Shown here: piece by piece, positions 20,484-28,984 of the stretch | How the letters are laid out: each line of letters starts with the position of its first letter | Position numbering within the stretch: the first letter of the stretch is position 1 | Assembly: GCA_030042035.1 (NCBI GenBank) | Contig: JASIAN010000219.1 | Span: 1 to 46,766 of the forward strand | Source: Alphaproteobacteria bacterium | GTDB taxonomy: Bacteria; Pseudomonadota; Alphaproteobacteria; ATCC43930; CGMCC-115725 | Direction: 5' to 3' | DNA: 46,766 nt | Notes under the pieces: generated by a model | What the model was told of the DNA's origin: nothing | Databases searched by the model: none | The model's input: the letters and a program-made list of their open reading frames with translations, nothing else | Made by a program: the position numbers and the translations under genes

Positions 20484-21686
20484 TTATCGGGCGGCGGCTT
20501 CGAGCGCGGCGACGCCCGGGAGGGTGCGGCCTTCGAGCCATTCGAGAAAGGCGCCACCGGCGGTGGAGACATAGGTCAGCGCGTCGGCAACGCCGGCCTG
20601 GTGCAGCGCGGCAACCGTGTCGCCGCCGCCGGCAATGCTGAGGAGCCTTTTGGTGCGGGTGAGCTCGGCGACCTTGCGAGCGATCGCGGTCGTGCCGCGG
20701 TCGAAGGGCGGCGTCTCGAAGGCGCCGACCGGGCCGTTCCACACCAGCGTCTTCGATGCTTCCAGCGCCGCTGCGATGCGCGCGACGCTCGCCGGCCCGA
20801 TATCGAGGATCATCGCCGTGGCCGGCACCGCATTGACGCCGACCGTGCGGGTCACGGCGCCCGGTTCCAGCGCCTCGGCGGTCACCGCGTCCTCCGGCAG
20901 GATGACCTCGCAGCCGCGCGCCGCCGCATCGGCGAGGATCGCGCGCGCGGTATCGGCGAGGTCGCGCTCACACAACGAGCGACCGACCGGCCGGCCCTCG
21001 GCGAACAGGAACGTGTTGGCCATCGCGCCGCCGATCGCCAGGCGGTCGACCTTGGAGACGATGAATTTCAAAAGATCCAGCTTGGTCGAGACCTTGGCGC
21101 CGCCGACCAGCGCGATGACCGGACGCTGCGGGTGCTCCAAGGCGGCGCCGAGCGCCTCCAATTCGGCCTGCATGTTGCGGCCGGCGGCGGCCGGCAACAG
21201 ATGCGCCAGCGCGTCGATCGAGGCGTGTGCGCGATGCGCCGCCGAGAAGGCGTCATCGACATAAACATCGCCGAGCGCCGCCAGCTCTTTCGCAAAGAGG
21301 GGATCGTTGCTTTCCTCTTCCGGGTGAAAGCGCAGGTTTTCCAGCAGCGCCACCTCGCCCGGCTGCAGCGCTGCGACGACGCGCTCGGCCGCCGGCCCGA
21401 CGCAATCGGCGGCGAATTCGACATGCCGGCCGCCGATCGCCCGGCTTAGCGGCGCGACGAGCGGGCGCAGCGACTGCGACGGGTCGGGCCCCTTCGGCCG
21501 GCCGAAATGCGACATGACGACAACCCGCGCGCCCTTCTCCACAAGCGCTGCAATCGTCGGCCCCAGGCGCTCGATGCGGGTCGCGTCGGTGACCGTTCCG
21601 TCCTTCACCGGCACGTTCAGGTCGGCGCGCAACAGCACGCGCTTATCCCTCACGTCGAGGTCGTCGATCGTGCGAAATCGTGGCAT
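20484..21686 (-). CDS. pgk: Phosphoglycerate kinase
   Basis: 400 residues, family length. It transfers phosphate from 1,3-bisphosphoglycerate to ADP in glycolysis. The signature RVLLRADLNVPVKDG is at the N-terminus, followed by SHFGRPKGPDPSQSLRP, LLENLRFHPEEE, VDDAFSAAHRAHAS, LVGGAKVSTKLDLL and the nucleotide-binding end LLSIAGGGDTVAALHQAG. The ATG has AAGGGGGC upstream. No gap or fba gene is adjacent; it is divergent from a methyltransferase across 49 bases. Confidence 0.98.
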   Translation of the reverse strand: MPRFRTIDDLDVRDKRVLLRADLNVPVKDGTVTDATRIERLGPTIAALVEKGARVVVMSHFGRPKGPDPSQSLRPLVAPLSRAIGGRHVEFAADCVGPAAERVVAALQPGEVALLENLRFHPEEESNDPLFAKELAALGDVYVDDAFSAAHRAHASIDALAHLLPAAAGRNMQAELEALGAALEHPQRPVIALVGGAKVSTKLDLLKFIVSKVDRLAIGGAMANTFLFAEGRPVGRSLCERDLADTARAILADAAARGCEVILPEDAVTAEALEPGAVTRTVGVNAVPATAMILDIGPASVARIAAALEASKTLVWNGPVGAFETPPFDRGTTAIARKVAELTRTKRLLSIAGGGDTVAALHQAGVADALTYVSTAGGAFLEWLEGRTLPGVAALEAAAR

Positions 21687-21735
21687 TGCTGCCCCCTTTG
21701 CAAATCTGTCGACCGCGTTATACCTCCATTACGGC

Positions 21736-22782
21736 ATGGCCAACGGGTTCGACAAGTTCGCCTTCGAGACTGCGCAGATGGCGCGGATCGGCTGGTTTTT
21801 CGGCCAGAAGCTGGTGGCCGCGCGACTGTCGCGACCGCTGCCGGCGCCCGCCCGATGGCGCGCCCGCAAGCTGCCCGACCGCCGGCGGCTGCTCTCCGAC
21901 CTGTGGCGGCTCATTGATGCGGACTGGCGCAACATCGCGGCCGGCGTCTACGCAGCGCCGGAAGACTGGCGCGGCAACCCTCTTGCCGAACTGCGCCGCG
22001 CCGCCGATTTTTTCGCCGATCTGCGCGCCGTCGAGGCACGCCGCCACGGCGCGCTGGCCGACAGGCTGCTGAATGGCCCCGAGGCGGCACATTACCCGGC
22101 CTATTACCGGCGCAAATTCCACTTCCAGAGCGACGGCTATTTGAGCGAAGCCTCGGCCCAGCGCTACGACCATCAGGTCGAGGTATTGTTCGGCGGCGGC
22201 GCCGCGGCGATGCGGCGCCAGGGGCTGGTGCCGCTGCGCGCGGCGCTGCATCGGGTCGGCGCGAGCCGGGCACGGCTCCTCGACGTTGGCTGCGGCACCG
22301 GCGAGTTCCTGCGCGAGGCGAAACGCAATTATCCCCGCCTCGCGGTGACCGGCATCGACCTGTCGACGCCGTATCTGGCGGTCGCGCGACGGCGGCTCAG
22401 CGCATGGTCTCGGGTGCAGCTCATCACGGCGGCGGCCGAGGCGATGCCGTTTCCCGACGCCGCGTTCGATGTCGCGAGCTGCGTCTATCTGTTTCACGAA
22501 TTGCCGGCGCGCGTGCGGCGCGCCGTCGTCGCCGAGATCGCCCGTGTGCTGAGGCCGGGCGGCACGTTGATTCTCGTCGATTCGCTGCAAAAAGGCGACG
22601 AGCCCGACTACGATTCGCTGCTCGACTATTTCCCTCTCGCCTTTCATGAGCCATACTACGCCGGTTATGTGCGTGAGGATCTTGACCGGCTGATGCAGCC
22701 GGGCTTTTCCCCTGAGGCTCGTTCGCTCGCTTATTTTTCAAAAGTAGTGACGTATCGACGTGGCGGTCCACCCCCGACCTAG
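21736..22782 (+). CDS. Class I SAM-dependent methyltransferase
   Basis: 348 residues from the ATG at 21736. The longer upstream open frame is antisense to pgk. The SAM-binding motif I is LLDVGCGTGEFLREA (Asp183-Gly189 region), followed by VTGIDLSTPYLAVARRRL, AEAMPFPDAAFDV and EIARVLRPGGTLILVDS, typical of the Methyltransf_11/UbiE-like fold. About 180 residues before it form an alpha-helical N-terminal domain (FHFQSDGYLSEASAQRYDHQ). The C-terminus includes YFPLAFHEPYYAGYVREDL. Substrate unknown; lipid or small-molecule methylation are both possible. Confidence 0.85.
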   Translation: MANGFDKFAFETAQMARIGWFFGQKLVAARLSRPLPAPARWRARKLPDRRRLLSDLWRLIDADWRNIAAGVYAAPEDWRGNPLAELRRAADFFADLRAVEARRHGALADRLLNGPEAAHYPAYYRRKFHFQSDGYLSEASAQRYDHQVEVLFGGGAAAMRRQGLVPLRAALHRVGASRARLLDVGCGTGEFLREAKRNYPRLAVTGIDLSTPYLAVARRRLSAWSRVQLITAAAEAMPFPDAAFDVASCVYLFHELPARVRRAVVAEIARVLRPGGTLILVDSLQKGDEPDYDSLLDYFPLAFHEPYYAGYVREDLDRLMQPGFSPEARSLAYFSKVVTYRRGGPPPT

Positions 22783-22802
22783 CCACAAAATGTAGTTAGC
22801 GG

Positions 22803-22840
22803 TTGGCGCCGACCCACAAGAGTGATACACATCTTGTGGG
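22803..22840 (+). promoter_or_regulatory. Promoter with a perfect inverted repeat straddling its -10, upstream of the gcrA-like gene
   Basis: CCCACAAGA (22813-22821) and TCTTGTGGG (22832-22840) form a perfect 9-base inverted repeat with a 10-base spacer. A plausible promoter is TTGGCG (22803-22808), 17 bases, then TACACA (22826-22831), placing the -10 in the middle of the repeat. It looks like an operator for repression, or an RNA hairpin if transcription starts earlier. The gene's ATG is 37 bases past the repeat. Confidence 0.55.
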
Positions 22841-22877
22841 GGAAGTGGCCCTGGCCGCAGCATGCGGGGGAAGCAAC

Positions 22878-23285
22878 ATGGACGGATCGTGGACGCTGGA
22901 GCCGAGCGAGGCTGAGCGCGTCGAGGTGTGCTTGCCGAAGCCGGTAGAGCCGACCTGGACGCCGGAACGCGTCGCGCAATTGACGGTGCTGTGGCAGGAA
23001 GGGGTCACGACGGCCGAGATCGGACGCCGCATCGGCGTCTCGAAAAACGCGGTGATCGGCAAGGTTCACCGCATCGGGCTGGTGCCGCGTGTGATCAAGG
23101 AATTGCCGGCGCCGCACCGCAACGTGTTCGAGTTCACCGGTCCGGCCTGCATGTGGCCGATCGGTCATCCGACCGACGCGGACTTCCATTTCTGCGGCGA
23201 GCGGCCGATCGCCGGCAAGCCCTATTGCGAGCGCCATGTCGCGCTGGCCTATCTGAAACCCAAAGAAAAGCCCGAAGCGGCCTAG
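22878..23285 (+). CDS. GcrA-family cell cycle regulator
   Basis: 135 residues from the ATG at 22878 with GGGGGAAG upstream. The N-terminal HTH is WTPERVAQLTVLWQEGVTTA followed by EIGRRIGVSKNAVIGKVHRIGL, the GcrA signature. The C-terminal sigma-binding-like part is ACMWPIGHPTDADFHFCGE and PYCERHVALAYL. GcrA binds sigma-70 RNA polymerase and activates promoters carrying CcrM-methylated GANTC sites. This protein has about 25 residues ahead of the HTH that Caulobacter GcrA lacks, and a shorter linker, so it may be a paralogue rather than the master regulator. Confidence 0.85.
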   Translation: MDGSWTLEPSEAERVEVCLPKPVEPTWTPERVAQLTVLWQEGVTTAEIGRRIGVSKNAVIGKVHRIGLVPRVIKELPAPHRNVFEFTGPACMWPIGHPTDADFHFCGERPIAGKPYCERHVALAYLKPKEKPEAA

Positions 23286-23351
23286 GCGCTACCCGGACCG
23301 TTGCCGCCGGCCACGTGGGTTTCTTCGCGCCTCCTCGCGGCGTGGCTGCGA

Positions 23352-24395
23352 TTACGCGAGCGGCAGCAGGTGCACCGCCTCGGGGTCGATAGAGGCAACG
23401 ATTGCACTGCCTGGCGCCAGGCGCAGATCGCGGATATTGCGATGCGTTAGCAGGGCAGTCAGCGCAAAGCCGCAATCGACCGTCACGCGGCCCCAGGCGC
23501 CGAGATTGGCGATCGCGATGACCCGGCCCGGCAACCCTTCCCCTGTCCGGTCGTCGCCGGCGCGGCGCAATTCAACCTCTTCGGCGCGGACGCAGACGAG
23601 GACGGTACCGTCGCCGCCGCCGACTGCGTTTGTCGACAGCAGGCTGGCAGTGCCGATGGCGATGCGGCACGCGTTGCCGGCGCGCCCGGCAATGCGTCCC
23701 GGAACGATCGTTTCGACGCCGACGAATTCGGCGATCCAGCGATTGGCCGGTTTCCGGAAAACGGCGTCGGCCGCGCCGGCCTGAATGATCGCGCCGTCGC
23801 GGATGACCGCGACCCGATCGGCCAAAACCCAGGCGTCTTCGGGATCGTGCGTGACAAAAATCGCGGCAATGCCGGCGTGGCGCAGAAAGGATTTGAGTTC
23901 GTCGCGCAAGCCCGCCCGGCTGCGCGCGTCGAGCACCGAAAACGGCTCGTCGAACAGAAACAACGCGGGGCGGATCGCAAGTGCGCGCGCCAGCGCGGTG
24001 CGCTGTTTTTCGCCGGCGCTGAGACTGGCGGGCCGCCGATCGGCGAGATGCCCGATCCCGACCTGCCTGAGCAATGCGGCAATCTCGCCGCCGGGCCGGC
24101 TGAACGCGACGTTGCCGGCGACCGTCAGGTGCGGGAACAGGCCGAAATCCTGCACAACCAAGCCGATGCCGCGACGCTCCGGCGGCAGGCGGGTCGCGTC
24201 CTTCCCGGCGATCAGGATGCGGCCGCGCTGCGGGCGGTGAAACCCGGCGATCATCTCCAGGCAGACCGATTTGCCGGCACCGTTAGGTCCAAGCAGAACG
24301 AGAATTTCGCCGCAGGTGAGCGCCAGGTCGAGGTCGCGCAACGCAAAGGCGCCGAGTTGCAGCGAGGCGCGCTCGACTGCGGCGGCCAGCGTCAT
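23352..24395 (-). CDS. Tungstate/molybdate ABC transporter ATP-binding protein (WtpC/ModC-like)
   Basis: 347 residues from the ATG at 24393-24395, overlapping the permease stop as ATGA. Walker A is LLGPNGAGKSVCLEM, Q-loop VVQDFGLFPHLTV, signature SLSAGEKQRTALARALA, Walker B LFLFDEPFSVLDARSR and H-loop IFVTHDPEDAW. The last 110 residues contain a TOBE-like region (VLVCVRAEEVELRRAG, VIAIANLGAWGRVTVD) that binds oxyanion in ModC-type subunits. It energises uptake by the permease and binding protein encoded just upstream. Confidence 0.9.
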   Translation of the reverse strand: MTLAAAVERASLQLGAFALRDLDLALTCGEILVLLGPNGAGKSVCLEMIAGFHRPQRGRILIAGKDATRLPPERRGIGLVVQDFGLFPHLTVAGNVAFSRPGGEIAALLRQVGIGHLADRRPASLSAGEKQRTALARALAIRPALFLFDEPFSVLDARSRAGLRDELKSFLRHAGIAAIFVTHDPEDAWVLADRVAVIRDGAIIQAGAADAVFRKPANRWIAEFVGVETIVPGRIAGRAGNACRIAIGTASLLSTNAVGGGDGTVLVCVRAEEVELRRAGDDRTGEGLPGRVIAIANLGAWGRVTVDCGFALTALLTHRNIRDLRLAPGSAIVASIDPEAVHLLPLA

Positions 24396-25270
24396 CGCAC
24401 TGGCCCGATCCGGTCGCCGGCGCCGGCGAGACGGCGAAACAGCACGAACAACCCGAGCGAGACGGCAAGCAGCAGCACCGCCGCCGCAGCGGCGTCGCTG
24501 AGGCCGTAACGCAGAAACATCTCGTAGATCTGCACCGGCGCGGTCATCGGGTAGTACGCGAGCATCGCCACCGCCGCGAATTCGCTGATCGCGCGGGCGA
24601 AGGTCAGCGTCAGCCCAGTGGCGATGCTGCGGCGCGCCAGCGGCAAGGTGATGCGCCACAAGACGCGCCACGGCCCGGCGCCCAGCGTGCGCGCCACCCG
24701 TTCGAGACGCGGGTCGATCGCCTCGAAGCCAAGACGCGCGGCATTGACCGCATAGGGCGCAGCGACAAACAGCATCGCCGCGACAATGCCGGCGGCCGTC
24801 CCCCAAAAGCGCAGGCCAAACCACCGCCCCGCCGGGCCGCCGATGAACCCGCGCCGCCCGAAGACGTACAGCAACGCAATTCCCGCCACCGTGTGCGGCA
24901 CCGCCAGCGGCAGATCGACGATCGCCGCGACGAAATCGCGGCCGGGAAACCTGGCTCGCGCCAAGAGGTAGGCGAGCGGTGTGCCAAACACGCCGGCGAG
25001 CAGCGCGGCGGCAAATGCGCAGCCGAGGCTCAGGCCGATCGCGTCGCGCACATCGGCCATCGCCGCGACGCGCCGCAGACTGCCGATCGGTTGCGCCGAA
25101 ACGAGCCCGAGCAGCGGCGCGACGATGAAGGCGAGCAGCAGCGACCCGAGCATCCATAGCAGGAGCAGGAGGGCATACCGGCCGACGTTGGGCCGGGGCC
25201 GATCGGCGGCCGCGGCCGGCGCTGGCCACCTCGGCCGAGCGCCGCGCCGCGGTTCGGAAGCGCTCGTCAT
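24392..25270 (-). CDS. Tungstate/molybdate ABC transporter permease (WtpB/ModB-like)
   Basis: 292 residues with about six membrane helices starting with YALLLLLWMLGSLLLAFIVA. The cytoplasmic EAA-type coupling motif is RVARTLGAGPWRVLWRITLP followed by LARRSIATG. The helix ending in AISEFAAVAMLAYYPM is typical of molybdate, tungstate and sulfate permeases. It lies 13 bases after the binding-protein gene and overlaps the ATPase gene by four bases. Confidence 0.9.
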   Translation of the reverse strand: MTSASEPRRGARPRWPAPAAAADRPRPNVGRYALLLLLWMLGSLLLAFIVAPLLGLVSAQPIGSLRRVAAMADVRDAIGLSLGCAFAAALLAGVFGTPLAYLLARARFPGRDFVAAIVDLPLAVPHTVAGIALLYVFGRRGFIGGPAGRWFGLRFWGTAAGIVAAMLFVAAPYAVNAARLGFEAIDPRLERVARTLGAGPWRVLWRITLPLARRSIATGLTLTFARAISEFAAVAMLAYYPMTAPVQIYEMFLRYGLSDAAAAAVLLLAVSLGLFVLFRRLAGAGDRIGPVR

Positions 25271-25283
25271 GCCCTGGCGACGA

Positions 25284-26243
25284 TTACGAACCGGGCCAGG
25301 GCTGGATCAGCGGGAGCAGACTGGCCGGCATGTTCGCTTCATCGACGGCATAGGCCCGCTCGACCGCGCCGAAGCCGCTCTTCGCCATGATCGCCTGCCC
25401 CTCGGCGCCGAACAGGAACGCGACGAATTGCGCCGCTTCCGCCGGGTGATCGGCGCCGCGCGGGATCGTCAATGCGTAGACGATCGGCTTGCCGTGCAGT
25501 TCGCCGTTTTTCGTGTGAGCGACCGCGCTTGCATACCGCTTGCTGTAGGCCGGATCGCTGAGATCGATGGCGGCCGGCAATCTCAGATGCTCGAGATGGT
25601 GCTGCAGCGCGTCCGAGCGATAGATCGCGAGATAATCGATCTGTCCCGTCTGCAATGCCGCGAGGAGCGAGGTTTCGGTATCGCGCATGTTGCCGGGCGG
25701 CGCATTCTTCAGGATATTGGCGGCAAGACCCGGCGCTTTGTAATAACGCTCGGCCAATTGCAGCATCTGCAATGTCTGATATCCCGAAGGATCGGTGTCG
25801 GGGTTCGACCGGCCGATCTCGACCCCCGGCTTTGCCAGATATTCGTACCAGTTGGACGGCGTGAGTTTGCCGGCAAATTTGCTCTTTGGCGTGTAGACAA
25901 AGGTGATGGCATTGCGGGCAAACCCGGCATACCAGTCGGCTGCCTTTACCTTGAACAGGTATTTCGGAATGACGCTGTAATCGGCGACCGCCAGCACGTC
26001 GGCCGGCTGATGCAGATCCGTCACGCGGCGGGCCATCATGACGCTGCCGCCAAACTGCGCATGCACTGTCACGCTCGGATGGGCATGTTCGAACGCCGCG
26101 GCGACCTGGCGAAACGGCACCGCCAAGGTCCCGGCGCCGAGGACGTTGAGCGTGACCGGTCCCGCAGCACGCGCCGCCGCGGACGCCACGAGCATTGCCG
26201 CAATGCCGCTCGACGCGGCAAGCCGCCATCCGCGGAGCCCCAT
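25284..26243 (-). CDS. Tungstate/molybdate-binding periplasmic protein, WtpA-like
   Basis: 319 residues from the ATG at 26241-26243, preceded by a strong CAGGAGGAATGG. A signal peptide (GWRLAASSGIAAMLVASAAA, cleavage after an ARA motif) precedes the mature start LNVLGAGTLAVPFRQVAAAF. The pieces GGSVMMARRVTDLHQPADVL, AVADYSVIPKYL, GRSNPDTDPSGYQTLQML and SGFGAVERAY are characteristic of the WtpA branch, which captures tungstate and molybdate with very high affinity. A Mo/W importer fits the molybdenum hydroxylase encoded 6 kb away. It is first in a three-gene operon divergent from the putative regulator. Confidence 0.88.
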   Translation of the reverse strand: MGLRGWRLAASSGIAAMLVASAAARAAGPVTLNVLGAGTLAVPFRQVAAAFEHAHPSVTVHAQFGGSVMMARRVTDLHQPADVLAVADYSVIPKYLFKVKAADWYAGFARNAITFVYTPKSKFAGKLTPSNWYEYLAKPGVEIGRSNPDTDPSGYQTLQMLQLAERYYKAPGLAANILKNAPPGNMRDTETSLLAALQTGQIDYLAIYRSDALQHHLEHLRLPAAIDLSDPAYSKRYASAVAHTKNGELHGKPIVYALTIPRGADHPAEAAQFVAFLFGAEGQAIMAKSGFGAVERAYAVDEANMPASLLPLIQPWPGS

Positions 26244-26253
26244 CCATTCCTCC

Positions 26254-26330
26254 TGTGCATTTTCGCGGCGCAATTGTGCACTGGACGATGGATTGTGCGG
26301 ATGATGTAAATAGTGCATATGAATTCATAT
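26254..26330. promoter_or_regulatory. Divergent operator region with TGTGC repeats and a 14-base palindrome
   Basis: The 100-base gap between wtpA-like and regulator genes is AT-rich compared with its surroundings. It holds TGTGCA at 26254-26259 and 26275-26280, TGTGC at 26294-26298, AGTGCAT at 26312-26318 and a perfect palindrome ATATGAATTCATAT at 26317-26330, 13 bases before the regulator's ATG. These are plausible sites for the regulator acting on both promoters. Confidence 0.5.
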
Positions 26331-26343
26331 TAAAACAGGCCGG

Positions 26344-27225
26344 ATGATGGCGGAATTGATGACGACGGGCGAGGTGGCCGCCTATCTCCGCCTCAAGGAG
26401 CGCAAGGTCTATGATCTCGTCCGCCGCGGCCGCATCCCGTGTTCGCGCGTCACCGGCAAGCTGTTGTTTCCGAAGCAGCTGATCGATTTGTGGGTGGCGC
26501 AGAACACCGATCCCGCCGGGACCGAAGCGCGCGCCGCGCCGCCGGTTGCGGCCGGCAGTCACGATCCGCTGCTCGAATGGGCATTGCGCGAGTCCGGCAG
26601 CGGGTTGGCGATGCTGGCGGGCGGCAGCACCGACGGCGTGCAACGGCTCGCCGCGGGGCAGGCCGTCGTTACCGGCCTGCACATCCTCGACCCGCAGTCC
26701 GGTGATTACAACGTCGCGGCCGTCCGCAATATCGGGGGCATCGCCGATGTCGTGCTGATCGAATGGGCCGAGCGCGAACAGGGTCTCGTCACGGCCGCCG
26801 GCAACCCGCTCGGCCTTGCCGGCATCGCCGATCTGCGCAATCGGCGCGTGCGTGTGGCGCGGCGGCAGGAGGGGGCCGGAGCGCAACTTCTGATGCGCCA
26901 TCTCCTGGCGCGCGAAGGGTTACCGCTCGACGCGCTGAACCTGGTCAACCCGCCGATGCTGACCGAAACCGACCTCGCTGCCGCCGTGCTTGACGGCAAG
27001 GCCGATTGCGGCCTTGCGATCCGCGCAGTCGCACAGCGTTTTCGCCTCGACTTCATCCCGCTGCACCGCGAGCGGTTCGATCTTGCGATGCGGCGGCGCG
27101 ACTATTTCGAGCCGCCGCTGCAGGCGCTGCTCGGGTTTGCCGGCGGCGCCACGTTTCGCCGGCACGCAGCCGAACTCGGCGGCTATGACGTCTCTCGCAC
27201 CGGCCGCATCGCGTACAACGCCTGA
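26344..27225 (+). CDS. HTH regulator fused to a periplasmic-binding-like sensor domain
   Basis: 293 residues. Residues about 5-52 form an excisionase/MerR-type winged helix (MTTGEVAAYLRLKERKVYDL, RGRIPCSRVTGKLLFPKQLI). After a short linker, residues about 75-290 are a PBP-like domain of the PF12727 type (GSGLAMLAGGSTDGVQRLA, TGLHILDPQSGDYNV, RRQEGAGAQLLMRHLL, DGKADCGLAIRAVAQRFRLD). Such proteins sense a small ligand in the cytosol. Being divergent from a WtpABC-type importer, this one is inferred to be its tungstate/molybdate-responsive regulator. The ribosome binding site is weak (CAGGCCGG), which suits a low-abundance repressor. Confidence 0.82.
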   Translation: MMAELMTTGEVAAYLRLKERKVYDLVRRGRIPCSRVTGKLLFPKQLIDLWVAQNTDPAGTEARAAPPVAAGSHDPLLEWALRESGSGLAMLAGGSTDGVQRLAAGQAVVTGLHILDPQSGDYNVAAVRNIGGIADVVLIEWAEREQGLVTAAGNPLGLAGIADLRNRRVRVARRQEGAGAQLLMRHLLAREGLPLDALNLVNPPMLTETDLAAAVLDGKADCGLAIRAVAQRFRLDFIPLHRERFDLAMRRRDYFEPPLQALLGFAGGATFRRHAAELGGYDVSRTGRIAYNA

Positions 27226-27258
27226 CGCGCCGCCCGCCGCGTGAAGCCGGCGTCGCGC

Positions 27259-27732
27259 TCAGTCGGCGCGCTTCCAGAACCGCGCGATAAAGCCGCGGCG
27301 ATCGACGCGCCATGGACGGCCGACCGTCGTCGCCCTGTCGGCGGTGCAGCGCCAACGATAAACCGTGTCATGGCCGGTCATGTACATCGGGATAAAGTCG
27401 CTTCCGGGATGGGCGGCGCACCATCGATCGGCTGCCGCCAGATGGCGGCTCGTGTTTGCCTTGCCGCACGGCAGGTTGGCGCCGACGTTGCACAGCAGCA
27501 CGTAGCCGCCCGCGCAACGGAAAAAGGTCGAGCGGCGGATCTGTTCCTCCGGCATCGCCGACAGGCCGAACAACGCGGTCGCCTTGGCGACGAGCGACGG
27601 CGGCAACTGCTGCAGTCGGTCGCTCGTGCCGAGCCGGCGGCACAACGCAGATGGCGAACCGGTCCATGCGCCCGCCGTCGCCGGCGCGAGGAAGGCAAGA
27701 GTCGCAAATAGCAGGATAGCGGCCCGGCGCAT
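27259..27732 (-). CDS. Secreted cysteine-containing hypothetical protein
   Basis: 157 residues from the ATG at 27730-27732 (GAGG six bases upstream); an ATG four codons earlier is also open. A signal peptide (RRAAILLFATLAFLAPATAG) precedes AWTGSPSALC. The mature part contains six cysteines (ALCRRLG, FRCAGGYVLLC, NLPCGKA, DRWCAAHP, RWRCTADR), which suggests periplasmic disulfide bonds, and the motif GSDFIPMYMTGHDTVYRWRC near the end. I recognise similarity to uncharacterised small secreted proteins of Rhizobiales only in style; no function can be given. It is divergent from the CoA racemase gene. Confidence 0.7.
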   Translation of the reverse strand: MRRAAILLFATLAFLAPATAGAWTGSPSALCRRLGTSDRLQQLPPSLVAKATALFGLSAMPEEQIRRSTFFRCAGGYVLLCNVGANLPCGKANTSRHLAAADRWCAAHPGSDFIPMYMTGHDTVYRWRCTADRATTVGRPWRVDRRGFIARFWKRAD

Positions 27733-27789
27733 CGCAAACCTCATTACGACGCTTCGCCCTCATGCTGCTAAGCTGCGGCCGAAACGGCA

Positions 27790-28971
27790 ATGAGGATGTC
27801 GCCGATGGGACCGCTCGCAGGGGTCAGGATCGTCGAACTGGCCGGCATCGGCCCGGGGCCGTTCTGCGCCATGCTGCTGTCGGACATGGGGGCCGAGGTG
27901 ATCCGCGTCGACCGCGCCGCCAATGTCGGGCGCGACATCGGCCGCGAGGGCGAGCACCCGCGCTTCGGCCTCTTGCAGCGCGGCCGCCGCAACATCGCCG
28001 TCGATCTGAAGCATCCGGCGGCGGTTGCGGCGGTGCTGCGCCTGATCGACCAGGCCGACGCATTGATTGAGGGGTTCCGACCGGGCGTCATGGAGCGGCT
28101 CGGCCTCGGCCCCGATGTGTGCCTCAAACGCAATCCGAAGCTCGTGTACGGTCGCATGACCGGCTGGGGCCAGAACGGCCCGATCGCCCACACTGCCGGC
28201 CACGACATCAATTACATCGCGCTGTCCGGCGCCCTCCATGCGATCGGCGAACCGGGCGGGCCGCCGGTGCCGCCGCTCAATCTCGTCGGCGATTTCGGCG
28301 GCGGCGCGCTCTATCTGGCGATGGGTGTGCTGGCCGGCATCATCAGCGCGCGAGCGACCGGCAAGGGGCAGGTCGTCGACTGTGCGATGGTCGAGGGCTC
28401 GGCGTCCCTGATGATGATGATGTACGGCGCGCTCGCCGCCGGCGCGTGGGACGAACGGCGCGGGTCCAACCGGATCGACGGCGGCTCGCATTTTTATCAC
28501 GTCTACGAGACAAAGGACGGCGAATACATTTCGGTCGGCTCGATCGAGCCGCAGTTCTATGCGCTGTTGCTCAAGCACACCGGCCTCGACGGCGCGGCCG
28601 ACCTGCCGGCACAGCTCGACAAGAGCCAATGGCCGGCGATGCGCGAGCGCCTCGCGCAGGTCTTCAAGCAGAAGACGCGGACCGAGTGGACCCAGATCAT
28701 GCAGGATACCGACATCTGCTTTGCGCCCGTGCTGCGCATGTCGGAGGCGATCGAGCATCCGCACAATCGCCATCGCGAGAGCTTTGTCGCGATCGACGGC
28801 GTCGTGCAGCCGGCACCGGCGCCGCGCTTTCTCGGCACCCCCTCGCGCGTGCAGTGTCCCCCCGCCCGTACTGGCGAGCATACCGACGCGATCCTGAAGG
28901 ACTGGGGCTTCTCGGCCGACGAGATCGCCCGGCTGCGCGCCGAGGGTGCCGTCGCCTCGGCACCTTCCTGA
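27790..28971 (+). CDS. Alpha-methylacyl-CoA racemase (CaiB/BaiF family)
   Basis: 393 residues. It belongs to the family III CoA-transferase fold, and the catalytic residues of the racemase branch are all in place: His138 in AHTAGHDINY, Asp168 in LNLVGDFGGG and Glu253 in VGSIEPQFY. Their spacing is identical to His126/Asp156/Glu241 of Mycobacterium tuberculosis MCR. The N-terminus LAGVRIVELAGIGPGPFCAM and MTGWGQNGPIA are also typical. It epimerises 2-methylacyl-CoA esters so that branched acyl chains can enter beta-oxidation. Alternative start Mets lie 2 and 5 codons in. It is convergent with the MHS transporter, 13 bases apart. Confidence 0.92.
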   Translation: MRMSPMGPLAGVRIVELAGIGPGPFCAMLLSDMGAEVIRVDRAANVGRDIGREGEHPRFGLLQRGRRNIAVDLKHPAAVAAVLRLIDQADALIEGFRPGVMERLGLGPDVCLKRNPKLVYGRMTGWGQNGPIAHTAGHDINYIALSGALHAIGEPGGPPVPPLNLVGDFGGGALYLAMGVLAGIISARATGKGQVVDCAMVEGSASLMMMMYGALAAGAWDERRGSNRIDGGSHFYHVYETKDGEYISVGSIEPQFYALLLKHTGLDGAADLPAQLDKSQWPAMRERLAQVFKQKTRTEWTQIMQDTDICFAPVLRMSEAIEHPHNRHRESFVAIDGVVQPAPAPRFLGTPSRVQCPPARTGEHTDAILKDWGFSADEIARLRAEGAVASAPS

Positions 28972-28984
28972 GCCGCCGCGCCGC

